64,000 nucleotides of DNA from Rotaria sordida (Eukaryota > Rotifera > Eurotatoria > Philodinida > Philodinidae), in the NCBI GenBank assembly GCA_905250125.1, contig CAJNOL010000479.1, positions 1 to 64,000 on the forward strand, read 5' to 3'. Below the pieces are notes generated by a model. It was not told the DNA's origin, did not search any database, and worked only from the letters and a program-made list of their open reading frames with translations. Numbering within the stretch: the first letter of the stretch is position 1; every line of letters starts with the position of its first letter. A program made the translations under genes and the position numbers. Positions 25,142 through 38,000 of this stretch are shown piece after piece.

Positions 25142-25299
25142 GAATAGATAGCAGCTTAGTTTGTAAAAAAGAAAAAAGGCTTTTTTTTTAAATAGTTTAC
25201 ATCACTCTTGATACAACTGCTCAAACATAGTTGTGTTTGGAATATCTATTTGGTATACAAAAACATTATTTTATGACAAACTAAGCTGTTGTCCTATTC
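25142..25299. repeat. Short foldback element, 23-bp terminal inverted repeats
   Basis: The left end (25142-25164) and the reverse complement of the right end (25276-25299) share GAATAG then CAGCTTAGTTTGT, differing only in a 4-5-base spacer. The 158-bp length, low complexity interior and terminal repeats fit a non-autonomous MITE. Family unknown. Confidence 0.6.
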
Positions 25300-28095
25300 A
25301 AATATATCTTTTTTTTATTTCTGATTGCGATGACAATGAGCATTAAAAACTCGAATATAGTTTGTTCATTCTTTCTTTATAAATCATTTCTTTAGGAAAT
25401 GAAACGAACAAAAGGAAGGAAGGAAGTATAGAGAACGCAATAAGCAAACAGTTCTTATACTAATAAGATAACTCATATCCAACAAGCAAACTGTGAATAA
25501 GGCTCATAATTAAAAAAGTTGCATCTTTTGTACTATTTTTCAAATTTCTTATTAAAATAAGAATAAGTATTTAGGAAAAAAATGATATATTTCGATAGTG
25601 CCTGAACTTTTCTATAATTCTGTATTTTAGAAGTGTTTATTTGTAAAAATTTCCCTAATTGATATTTCAAGCGCTAGAGAAATTCATATATGACAATCTA
25701 CATTATATATCATATCTTTTCCACTGGGTTCTCTGTGCTATCGAGAGTTTAAATGATCTGATTTATGTAGAAATTCATTCAAGATTGCACATTTCTCTGC
25801 ATTGAGATCTAGACAAACATATGAATAATTTATTTTAATACATTATAGAATTGATAGATAATCATTCAGCGTATATTCTGACGCCTATAAATTGTGCATG
25901 AATGTAAATTCTACCATTGGATATAAGATATGGACATTAAACTTAAATAAAGTATCCATTTTAGATATTTTAGAACGGGTTTGTGTTAATACAGTTGAGA
26001 GTGTGGACTTGTATAAGATAATATACAGAAATAGATGCTGATATTCATTTGGAAGAGTAGAAACTGCAGTTCATATGAATATGAACTATAGAATTATTCA
26101 ACAATATTTGAAATCTTGATTAGAAAATTATTAAAAACTAAAAATTTCTAAAACATAGAATGATAGAGAATTCCCCAACAAAATTCAGGTATGTAATTTA
26201 CATTCCAAATATGAAATGTTTATCTTGGTAATATAATAAAAAAAAATAACTTTTTTATTTGTTTAGAAATTAGAAGCAGACTTGAGAAGTTTAATTCTAA
26301 ACTCAACAGTCAGAACATTCTTCATTTTGAATGACTTTCGTGTTTATTTTTCGGATAGATTTTTCTTATCGACGAAAATATGAAAAGTGTATCAAGAACT
26401 CGATAGGCTTGTTCTGATCTCCGATATTTTCGGTGAATATCGATCGGTTTATATGAGTTTGTGCGCCATTAATGTTTATTCTGAATTGAGAATATTTCGC
26501 TTTCATATATACAGATTTTTGTGCTTTACAATTCACACATTTTTCCCAAGACGTTTGTTCCGAATCTAGAGACTCGGAACTAATATCCAGCGGCACTGGA
26601 AAGATGTTCTTTTGAGTGTATGTTTTTGAAAGTTAGATACATCCTACAAAAGATTTATTAGCATTCCATGTTATGCAGAATTGAAGTCTAAAAACATGAA
26701 ATAGAATTAAACCTAAACAAGGAAAATATTTTAGATTGCATCAAAATAAGAACCAACATTTCTAAAGTTCTACTAGAAAAGAGTCGTTCGCAAAACCTTT
26801 CAGTCATTATTTGTAAAATTGTCTCTGACATTTTTTTTTCAAAAATTTGTTGACATACATAGACCAATTGAAAATATGGTAGGAAATCTAGTAGGACATT
26901 TTAAATTTCGGTAGAGCTTCTATTTCAAAGATGATTCATCAATTTTGATTTGTAATCCATCGTATTTGGACATTGACTTATCTTTTTAGTCTTTCACCGA
27001 CAAAAAAAGCCTTCTCTGAAAAACATAGTCAGCAGCACTGAGAAGTGAACAAACTTTTTATCGAAAGAGATAACAATAGAACCTTTGGATTGTGCTAGTA
27101 GTATTCAAAAAAAGAAAAGTGCAAATATTTCTATTTTTTATGGATGACTTGTTAGAATTACATTATACTTGATCACCCCACACAAAAACATGTCTAAGTT
27201 GTAATATACACGTTCTCATTAAGGATATTACTATATTAGTATATGTCAGAACTTATGAAAAATAACTAGAAATCAATTTGTTTCTTCTTGATGCTACCTG
27301 ACATACCCATCACAAAAACCTACATTGCTTATCGTATGTGCTCTCGATTTAGAAATTTTCATTATAAAAACTTCATCGAAAAATTTCTAAAATAAAACTC
27401 TAATCCTTCTCGGTCTCGTCCAGTTTCAACCTCTGATATTTATAGACATACAAGATGTTTCAAAAATCAAACATTTCTTCTATAATTATAACAAATCGAC
27501 TAATTTATTCCTTAGTACTGAAATGCTGTTCATAGCCGATATTCAAGAAATTTGTTAAGATCATCAATTTATATTCGTGTCAAAAAAAGTTACTTAAAGA
27601 CAATAGTTTTCAATGTTTTTCTTATAATATGAACTATGAATACTACTTTAATAGCAGTAATAATCGGTCCATTTCGTTGAACTATAGGGGAAAAAAGTTG
27701 AGAATTTTATTTTTCGTAAAGTTAATTTTCTAAGATACATACAAATCTGTTGCAAACAAGGGTAAAATATAGTCAAAAAAAACTTGAACATATTCAAATT
27801 ATTTCCTTAAATTGAGAGTTATTGTGGATTCAAAAAGAAAATAGTTATTCCATTCATATCATAATTGCTTTTGATTCAAACAATATTTCTAATCGAATTT
27901 CAATTTAAACTAAAATATATCTTCGTGTCGAAAATTTACTTTGAATGAAAAAAGTTTTGATATTTATTGTAAAATTTGAATGAAATCTAAAACATTTAAA
28001 GTTACTCTATCGAAATAAAACTGTCATAGAAAGATCTTCTTTCATATAGAGATTCTAGTTTTTCTAATGAAAATTGATTAAAATAATTAATAATA

Positions 28096-28167
28096 GGGCT
28101 AGTGGTCTAGTGGTATGATTCTCGCTTAGGGTGCGAGAGGCCCGGAGTTCAATTCTCCGCTAGCCCC
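28096..28167 (+). tRNA. tRNA-Pro (anticodon AGG)
   Basis: A complete 72-nt cloverleaf without intron. The acceptor stem GGGCTAG pairs with CTAGCCC and is followed by discriminator C. The anticodon arm is CTCGC-TTAGGGT-GCGAG with anticodon AGG at 28128-28130, and the T arm is CGGAG-TTCAATT-CTCCG. The internal A box (TGGTCTAGTGG) and B box (GGAGTTCAATTC) for RNA polymerase III are intact. The anticodon A is expected to become inosine and read CCU/CCC/CCA codons. Confidence 0.95.
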
Positions 28168-28174
28168 TTTCGGA

Positions 28175-28181
28175 TTTTTTT
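28175..28181 (+). terminator. RNA polymerase III terminator of tRNA-Pro
   Basis: A run of seven T begins 8 nt after the tRNA 3' end, the usual Pol III stop signal. Confidence 0.85.
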
Positions 28182-31100
28182 CTCTTATTATTCATTTCTT
28201 TTAAATAACTAATTTCGTTGATTATAAATTTTATGAATTGTTCGTCCAAACAATCACTCATATAAAATTAATTCGAATTTCAATATAAATTTTATTTGAC
28301 TTTTGACAATATCCTCTTGTATTAAGTCAAACATCCTCAAGTCTCATAGATCTTAGTACTAATACAAAATAAAATATTTCATCTATAAAAATATGATTTT
28401 CATATCCCAATTGTTACACATTATTGTTGATAAGATTTAAAAAAAAAAGAGAATCCATAAGCAGTTTCACGAATTTCATCGATTTCCTCATTCTAATGTC
28501 TCACTAGTTGAGTACAACGGAGAGATTTTAAATTTTTAAAGCAAAACAGATATCTATAAAAATAATGCAAATTTTCAAATAACATTGAACAAACTTACAT
28601 GAATACATTTAATCAAAACTTTTCCAAATATCAGATATAAAAAAATAAAACTCCATTTATCTTGATTGTTTTGAAATCTATTGATCATTTACCACAGTTG
28701 AAAATCTTCTCATTGTTGTCTTCTAGTTGCTCCAACATTCTGATAAAGTAAATGACAGTGATTTGAAATCTATACAAAACTAAATGTCTTTCTGCAAAAT
28801 TACAAACATGTTGAAATATAGACATGTCCCAACCGGAGTACTAGGCGATAACATTCCAATGCTGATCGTTTTTTAGAAGTCGCTTCATTTGACCAATTAC
28901 TTTTATTTTCGTATTTTAAACGTTATCACAGTCCATCAACTAAAAATTCGATGCACTAGAATAGAGGCTATATGAGTTTAGAATACTTTTTCTTAAATGA
29001 TGAATTCATTCTCTGTCGCACTTAATATACTTAAAGGTACCCCATTTTCCCCATCTCAAAATTTTCAGATTTTTCATTTTTAGTGTATAGATCTACATGC
29101 TCTCTATCTAATGACTACATTTTAGGAAGGTAAAACTATCTTTTTGCGTATAAAAAATTCGGAAAAAAACCTCAATTTTATGCTAAAAAAGCCACAAAGT
29201 GCAACTTTCTTTGCGATTTTCTCAAAATCAGATTTTTAGACGAAAAATTGAAGTTCCCCCCTTTTCTCCTAGACAGTTCGACCAATTGAGTTCAAACTTT
29301 TTAAATAAGTACTTCAATCAAATTGGGAGTACGTGGTTTTTTTCCTCTTCAAAAATGTAGTAACTATCAAGTTGGACAGATTTTACAAAATTGGCACCAT
29401 TCGAAAAAAAAATCTTTTTTTCCTGATTTTTTTTGATAGTGCCTTCATTGTTTTTCTTTTCCTGAGCCTCAGGAACAACATTTTTCAAAGAAAAAAAAAC
29501 ACATATCCAGATTTATTTCTAGTTGCCACAGAAAAAATGTCAGCCTTAAATAACGTAGTATGTTTTCTGGGGGGGGGGGGGGGACTTCAGATTATTTTTG
29601 ACCCTTGACCTTCCGAAAGAAAACATTTGGGAATTTAGTGTTTACGACAATTTTTATTCTCTTAAGGCTGACTGCAAACACAGGATCTAAATTTCGCATA
29701 CTTACATTTATAATTGTCAAACATGTTTTTTTTTTCTAATCGACTCTACAAGTTATGTTCATTGAAAAAAATATATACAAATTGAGAAATGAAACCCTTG
29801 ATGAATTGTATTCAGATAATATTTATGAAAATCAACATATTTAGATGATATTTAAAAATTCGAATTCACTGCCATCTTCTAAACTATCACATTTAAAGAA
29901 AAAACTGCAAGCATCAAATGCACTTTATTGAAGTACAAAACGTTCAATAAAAGACGTTCTCATTAATTCACTTAATTTCTTTGTTTTCAGATATATTCTT
30001 CTTAAACAATATGTATTTTTCTTTTCTCAATAAAATAATCTGTTCCGCTTCATATACAACAATGAATCCATTATCGATCATCTTGTGTAGCTACTCAAAT
30101 ATATTATTTCACATTCATATACATAAATATATCAATTAGAAAATATTGAATTTATTTTTTTATAAATAACAAATACAAAAAAAAAAATTTATTTATTTAA
30201 TTGAAAAAAATCAAAAAACAATTGACATGTGTACATTATTAAAAAATAACAATGCGAATAAAATTATAGTTTGTAAAAATTTTTGCTGATGATTTCAATA
30301 ATTTTGTTTTTTTCCAAAGCATATCTTTAATATGATCAATTTAAGAACAAAAAAAAAATCAAATCTTCTCTTCAATTTACATATACTCAATATCTTTTAA
30401 GCCAATACAATTCTTCATTTTCAAAAAAAAACATGAGTCATTTTTTAGACGTGTCCTCCTCAAGGACATCCATTACCAATGCTACTTTTCCTCCTCGTAT
30501 TACCATTTAATCCAGATTTCCACTTTGTAATATAATTAAAATAAAATTCACATTTTTAGCAAAAATATAAAATAGTTTGAAATGAATATAATTCATAAAA
30601 TAAAAAAAATTTTTTTTTCGATAGAATCATTTTTCATTATTGTCAATATTTTAAAGAATAAGTTCAAGTAGTTTGACACAATTAACAGACATACTGTCAA
30701 ATTAGTCATCGTTGTTTTTTATTTTCTATGGAGATAAATATACTGACGAAATTTTGTATTCATGTCAACAAAGCAGGACTGTGATATGGATAAAAAAAAT
30801 CAGCACATGACACAATCCCTTTGATGACACAAAATTTTTGTAAACGTCGATTTATGTGATTTCCATTCCACCAAAGCTGGCTGTGATATGATTTTTAAAT
30901 TTTTTTCTTTTACACATAATCACAACCATTTGGCGGAATAGTTTTTTATTCACAATATAAAGTTTTCAATATTTTTTTTTTTTGGAATTAATAATATATT
31001 CAAAATAGATAAAATAGGAAAAAAAAAGACATTCTTTGGAAAGACAGACTAGTAAGGTGACTAATCATAAACCAACATCTCACTACCCATGTCTTTCATA

Positions 31101-33059
31101 GAAGATCTTTTTAATATAAATCGATTTACCTTATCTCATCGTTTCTTTATGATCGAATCTTGGATGACCTTACCCGTTGGTTAACGTTCGGACAATGTCT
31201 GACATGCATCTTCTTTATATAGGCACAGTGTAGAAAAAAAAAAAAGAAGAAGGAAATGAACGCGGACGAGAGAAAAAAAATACATCTGACGGCCATTGTT
31301 CTTGCTTGACCCCGTCCTCTTTTCTATCAGCCAATTGGCTCAATGCCCATGAATAAAATTTTTTCTTTCCTACTTGGCGACTTTCCAATTTCCTTATTCT
31401 TCTCTTGTCGATTTTTTCTTTTTTTTTTTTTTGTATATGCTGGTAACCGACGGGCATATGTGTCAAATTTTGACATAGATGGGAGGAATGGTGGCGCCCG
31501 TCGACGGTCACATGAGAAAGAAAAACAATTAGAATTGTATGTGTTCGATGGACATGTTATGCGATTAGACAAAACAAGCGAATGAAAGGCACATGGCAAA
31601 TATTTGTTTCAAACAAAATGAAAAAAAAAAAATGAAAAATCAAATGAGAAAAATGAATATAGCTACTAGCGACATCGCATCCGTTTGTTAGATATTACAT
31701 TTAGATGAGATATATAAATATAACATGTTTTAATCGATTAGCGATTCAATGAAATTTTCAAGAAACATGATTTGTTTCTTGTTTTGCGGATATATATTTG
31801 ATGAGTGAAATACATTTTAACACTGTATGTGGTTATTTTTTGATCGGTCATGAATATACAGAATAAAATGCATCCATCCAATACAAGTCAATGATAGAAA
31901 AAAAAAAAGAATGAAAAATTATGTTTCTTTCTATTCGATTTCATAGAAATATATATTAAACATTGTTGTCATTTGTGATATGTATGATCAAATTGCCATA
32001 ATATCTCTTATTACTTTCGTATTTATTTCAAAATGTCTATATTCATTAAAAAAAATAATGATAATGAGACAATATTATCAACAAGAAAGATCAATTATTA
32101 TCCTTTATATGTGTCTGTAGTATTTGCATCTTCTACTTAATGGATATTTTCGTGTTGATGTGATACAAACAATTTTTCATAAAAATTGAGATTTTTAAAT
32201 CGAATGAAATTCGTTTAATTTATATTTTTTTAAAAGCAGATCATATTGAAGAATGATAAGGAATATATCGTACATAGACGGTAAATAAAGATCAATACGA
32301 AGAATTTATATACATAAAAGTAAAACAAAAAATTGTGGAGAATTCATGCTACATAATCTAGTTTGGAATCATGACTATTTGCCAGGCTATTATTGGTATA
32401 ATTCTTATCATTATTTTCAAAAAACTATATCTTGAAAATAACGGTAAATAATTCTCCATAGATTTAGTCACATTTATATAGAATTGTTTATCAACGCAAT
32501 TTGTTTAGTCTTGAAAATTCAACAATTATACATGTATAAATACAATGTCAGTAATATCTATTAATTTTTTACAAGATGTAATTTATTGATGTATATAGCA
32601 ATCGAATATACTCCTTTGATTGGTAATTTGTTGGTTTCTGATTCTCTTGCTAGTACAACAGCAACAGTTCAATGTAGTTCTTAGTCAATGGAATATTTAC
32701 AATCATTTGATGGTAGTTGCTCTTTACATTTTCAATATCAGTCACGTTTAGTTATCTATGTAACATCAATGCATACGTGATGTTTATATATGGAGAGAAA
32801 TTCTTGATCGACATTCAATAATTAACCAAGCAATAAGAAAAAAAAACAAGCAAAAAATGTATTGCATTATTAATATTAGAATCACAAAAAAAACATGATC
32901 AATATTAGAATAAATGAAAAATGATATAATTCATAAAGGAATATCAATTAGTGTTTTAAATCTAATGGAAGACAAATTTGATTAATAGATAATGAAGAAA
33001 ATTCTCTTGAAATATATTCTTTGTTTTTGTTTTGAGAATCCATAAGAAAAAAATACGGG
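28182..33059. other. Gene-poor AT-rich stretch
   Basis: No protein gene is supported. Overlapping open frames on both strands at 31215-31600 come from purine/pyrimidine-rich sequence and are not convincing. A G15 homopolymer is listed separately. Confidence 0.4.
29569..29583 (+). repeat. G15 homopolymer
   Basis: Fifteen consecutive G residues in otherwise AT-rich DNA; length may be affected by sequencing error. Confidence 0.8.
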
Positions 33060-34103
33060 ATATGTATGCATCAAATGTAACAGCTACATTAGCTTCTTTA
33101 AAACTCATCTTGAATCATCTTCTAATATTTCAGCTGTACCTACATTGATATACATCGGTGAAAATCCTTCAAATGAACCAAAAAGAGAACTAATCAAAAG
33201 AATTTTAAGAAATAATTGAGAATGATAAGAACCTAATAATAGTAATGCAATACATTTCGTACTAAAGTGTTACATAAATTTCATTATTGCAAGTGTAACT
33301 TTCACCGAATATTGGCAGAGAAGTCCATGGAGACAGAAGAATAATATAATAAGGAACAGATAAGCGACGAGAAATAAAAGCTTGAATGACTAGTGTAGAC
33401 AGACCGCCACAAGTTACATCATTCATAATAAGTAATGGAAATGATGAAATATTATTGCAAAGAAGAGCATGATAGCAGCAGTGGATATTAGATGTTCAGG
33501 ACTAAGTCAATATTTTATGTGAAGAATAGTTATATTAAAAAAATTCAGGTAAATGCCATCCGAGTCGACGATAACCTGTAAGAATAGAAAGAAGAATCGA
33601 TCATACGTCGAAATATAATAAACAAAGCTTACTATAAAGATTACCTAACATATATCCTCTACGATGAAAATAAAGTAATAATTCATTAGCATTTCATTGG
33701 AATTTTCTAGCAAGATAATTACTCCAGTAAGTTTCTACTGAGTATCTATCATGATCAAATATTTCTTTGTTGATTTGATATTGCGATGGTTTCGGAATTA
33801 TGGTACCCATGGTGAAAATTGAACGTGACTCTTTGATTTGGATAATTGGATTTATTTACGGATCATTTTCTGCTATCAGTTTCATACGTAGTATATTTTT
33901 AAAAGCTCGATATTTTGCACTAACTATTCATCATACTTAATCTGTCAGTAAAGGATGTTATGTTGAAATATTAAGTATAACAAATGAAGAATAAGCTATT
34001 GACGATTTATTAATCCATATGGACAGGAATAGCAATAGCCCGAATCAAAACAAATAAGACCAACTTTCTTAGTAGTCAAAAGAAGAGCATTTAGAAAAGA
34101 CAT
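33060..34103 (-). pseudogene. HSL-family alpha/beta-hydrolase (Abhydrolase_3) pseudogene
   Basis: Reading the minus strand through stops gives the parts of an HSL/acetyl-esterase-type hydrolase in order: LLLYFHRRGYMLGN near 33690-33640 (canonical HGGGY oxyanion motif), DVTCGGLSTLVIQAF near 33425-33385 (nucleophile elbow, canonical GDSAGG), PYYIILLSPWTSL with FGESY near 33350-33300 (canonical LLSPW-D), and GSFEGFSPMYINVGTAEILE then DDSR near 33180-33115 (canonical PP-YIQVG-x-x-E-x-LLDD). The HGGG motif has become HRRG and the catalytic Ser in GDSAGG is lost. Several in-frame stops and frameshifts divide the blocks. This family is mainly bacterial, so a transferred and then inactivated esterase is likely. 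The N-terminal border (ATG 34103) is tentative. Confidence 0.65.
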
Positions 34104-35086
34104 TATTTGATTTGTCTAAAAAAGCAAATGATTTCTTCCTGTCATTACTATTTATTGTACTGCATTCATCAACACTGATCCATCGAATAAAGCACTTATT
34201 GTTTTTTTTATGTCGCTATTTGGATGCTTCTGTATCTTATATTCCTGATGATGAAAACATCTTCATTTTATACTTTAACAGCACAAAAGAGGTCATCAGT
34301 CATACAAAAGGATACAGGGGTGGATGTGGTGGAAAAGAAGATCTACACCTATACCCCCTCAGGATGCATTCTAAAGAAACACTTTATATATTCGAATACG
34401 ACGATGGTAATTGGTAAAAAGTTCAGATAAGATGATAAAGCTTCCAATAAGCAATAAGTTTCAAAGATAAGAAATCTAGATTAGAGAAACTGAAGAAGAC
34501 AAATATAAATTTTTAACGTTACCCTTTATCCTTTTAGCAATTTTCTTTTCTTCAATGATAGAAACATAGACTATCTTTAAAAGAATTGATGCATGTTATT
34601 CTATCAATCAGCTTACACAATGATCTATAGAAAATTTACAGAACATGAAAACATATCAGAAAATTCGGTGTGAACATTGTTCACTGTATATTTTTCAATA
34701 CAAAAAAAAAGTACCACCTTACCGATACTTTTCTCTTTCTGTCTATAATAATTTAATTCAATAGATTTATCAAAATGAATAAAGTCATTTTGTTTAGAAA
34801 TTCCATAGGAATGAGATAGAATAAATTATTCGTAAATAACTATAAAACTTCTTTCATCAGTAAATCATTATAGACTTTTTGTTTCTTTCATCACATTAAA
34901 ATTTTATATCGTATATACTACACAAGAACATTTTGAAATATTTTGTTGTCAAATTATTATTTCAACATTTTGTAATCTTGTTATCGTCCAATATGTATGA
35001 TGAATGTGTATGTTTAAAATTCAATACTATTTATTAAAATCGAGATTATTCAGACAACAAAGAAAAATATCTATTGGCTACAAAGA
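34104..35086. other. Non-coding stretch downstream of the PARP-like gene
   Basis: AT-rich. Overlapping open frames at 34112-34430 show no domain. It probably includes the 3' UTR of the minus-strand gene ending at 35087. Confidence 0.4.
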
Positions 35087-38000
35087 TTACTGTTGTAATG
35101 TATTAGTAATAAAATCAAACACATCTATGGGGCTACTAGTTACATGAATTTTAGGGTGTGATAATTTTGCAGCCCATTGTTGATGATAAGTTTTATTCTG
35201 ACAAAAAATAATGATCGGTAGAGATGATCGTATTGATCGACATTGTCTTACAAAGTCTTCACCATCATCTGCTCCGTTCGTTACTATAACACATTTCATA
35301 GAGTCATTATTCGTTAATTTAATATTTAAGATATTGAGTGCTTCAATACTTGTTTGTGTACCATAGATATTATAAGTATACCGTTGTGTCATGTCTTCGA
35401 ATATAGAAGAGTTAAATTCATTTGTAATTTTTGCATCACGCCAAATAACAAAACGAGATACCTTTAATAATCCAACAATATACAATGGTATAATTTGATC
35501 GCTCTTCTTAATAACAAATTCTTCAAAACATGGAATTTCTCCTCTAGAAATAGGATCCCCGTTGATTCGTATGGGTATATAATGAGTGTCGTAATCGGAA
35601 TGCATAGGTTTACCTTTATATTTCATGTCTGTAACAGTTAATATTTTATCCAGTCGAACAAGACTACATATTAGATAAGAAAAAGCTGAATTCGATTTAG
35701 CATAATTTAAAGCTTTTTCTGGCGAGCTACTAAAATAAATACCTTGTCCATACCAACCTTCATCTGTTCGTTTTGCTTGAGAAATATATTGAAAATTTTT
35801 TTCGAATATTCCATTAAAATTAATCGTATTTGTACCATGAAATAAGATTTTCTCGTTTTTATCAGTAGTTGTTAAGCTTTGGTATTCATGATAAATATGT
35901 TCATTATAAACAATCGAAGCATGATCAATAACATATTCATCACGACACGATTGAATCGATTGTATAACACATGTATGGATTTGACGACTCTTTTCTTGCA
36001 AAAATTTCCAACTGGTATCATTGATAATTGCAGGTCGTTCGCAAAGACGAAGAGCAACATCAATCTCTTCAAAAGAGAGAGAAGTTTTATCTTCAATGAC
36101 CTTTTCTTTAGCAAAATTTTCCAATTCAACTCTTATATCACTTGTCGTTGATGTTGTATATTCATCAACAAATTTTTTACACTTGGGTAAACACATAAAT
36201 AGTAGTTTTCTTGCAACTTTATTTACTATTTCTGAAGCTTGTAATAATTTTGTTCGTAATTTGATCATAAATTTTGTACTACCTTTTTCTACATTTACAA
36301 TAATTAAATCAGTTCGGTTGATCTCAAGATCATCTGCTAAGCAATCCAGAAATACATTCCAATCGAATTGATTTGGTGATAGGGGTGCCGTTAACACTAT
36401 TGTTGGAAGTGAATCAATTGATTGTTTTGAACAATTTGGTAATGGAATCAATACTGCGCCACTATTACATAATGATTGAGAAACCGATGATGAATGTTGA
36501 ATAATTTGTTCAGCGATTTCCTTCACAACAGTCGGGCTAATATTATTTATGGTAGATGGCAGAGGAATATTGAAAAGTTCATGATAAGAAATATGTTCGG
36601 GTGATGCAAGAGAAATTTGTGTGCCAATATGTGTTGATGATTGAAGAATCTGTATATATTTTAAACGAACTTCTGGCAGATCTTTTGTTGAATTCGATGA
36701 TTTATAGAGACCAGATTGATAGATTGTGTCATTAATATTTAATTCACGTGAATCAAACCATAAGTAACAATTGTTGCAGATGTTCGCATTGGCTTGTCGA
36801 CAAACATCAGCAATCACTTCTTTCACTGTCATATTTTGATGTGTACGTACTCGATAAAGAACATCGGTCTGTCGAAATCGAACTGTTATATTGTCAGAAA
36901 CATCCAATGGAATTATGATATGTTCACTTTCTTCTAAAACAAAAAATATAACATAAAAGTATTTTTATATTTTATCCCAACGTGAGACATGATCCTTTGT
37001 CATTGACTCGTATCTTTAGAAAGTCTAACAAATTAAAATTATCGAATTCATAGAATTTATTAAGCCTCTAGGACGAAGAGTATGATATACTTGATATTGT
37101 TTTCTATTATCCATTTAAAAAAATTGGACTCGATTGTTTGTTGAATAACTCGATAACACTGATAGCTATCGAGCTTGGGTTTCCGTTGTTAGAAAGAGCA
37201 TGGATGGAGGTATAAGTCTATCTGAGAATCAAAATACTTGAAAAATTTTCTAGGGGTTTCAAGGATTTTTTTGGAAAATCGCTGTCTGATTCGCTTGATT
37301 ATCTGTGTTTTTAATTTCAATTTAGTCATATTGTAGCCTAATGTCTACTTTAAAAACTCCGAAATTATTAGGCGTTGTCGACCTTTCCTTAAAAAATTAT
37401 GACCATTATTACTGATTTTGCGACTCTTTCCTAGGTATTTACCGGAAAATGAAATTACGAAATTTCGATTTAAAAATTTGCTCATAGAATATCCTACAAG
37501 TTTTAGTCAAAAAGGATGTTCCTTTCTCGAGATATTGGATTTTCAATTTCACTTGAAAATACATCTAATCAAGCGAATCAGACAGTGATTTTCCAAAAAA
37601 ATCCTTGAAATTTCCTAGAAAACTCTTCAAGTATTTTGATTCTCAGCTAGACCTATACCTCCACTCATGCTCTTTCTAACGATGAAAACCCGAGTTCGAT
37701 AGCTATCAATATTGTCGAGTTACTCAACAAACAATCGAGTCCATTCTTTTTTTAAATGGATAATAGTTATTTTTTCTATCTGATTGGACAAGTGTGCACG
37801 CACATTAACTACTATAAACGAAAGGTACGGTATTTTCTATAATTTAGTAGAATATCATTTATTTGTATAGCAGTATTCAGTAGAAGATCAACACATAGAT
37901 ATTATCTGTGAATGCTTTTCACATCTCTACAATAGAGCTTCTTTTTACTGTTTCATCAAATAAAAGATCTCATAACATCTAACATCATTGTATTCTCATT

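Larger units (their letters stand above)
19777..28095. other. Long gene-poor AT-rich stretch
   Basis: About 8.3 kb without a supported gene. It holds an (AT)n run just after the Ly6 gene (about 19797-19818), two foldback elements listed separately, and small GC-rich hairpins at 21179-21199 and 26557-26580. A 104-codon frame at 22586-22900 starts with a hydrophobic stretch but overlaps a foldback element and resembles no known protein. Confidence 0.4.

Noticed and set aside
26366..26596. Overlapping frames on both strands
   Set aside because: Both strands are open because of local hairpin-like sequence; neither looks like a protein family.
31215..31599. Three overlapping frames on both strands
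   Set aside because: Poly-A/poly-T and GA-rich composition explains them; no family motif.
35872..36371. Frames antisense or out of phase to the PARP-like exon 2
   Set aside because: Shadows of the real coding frame.
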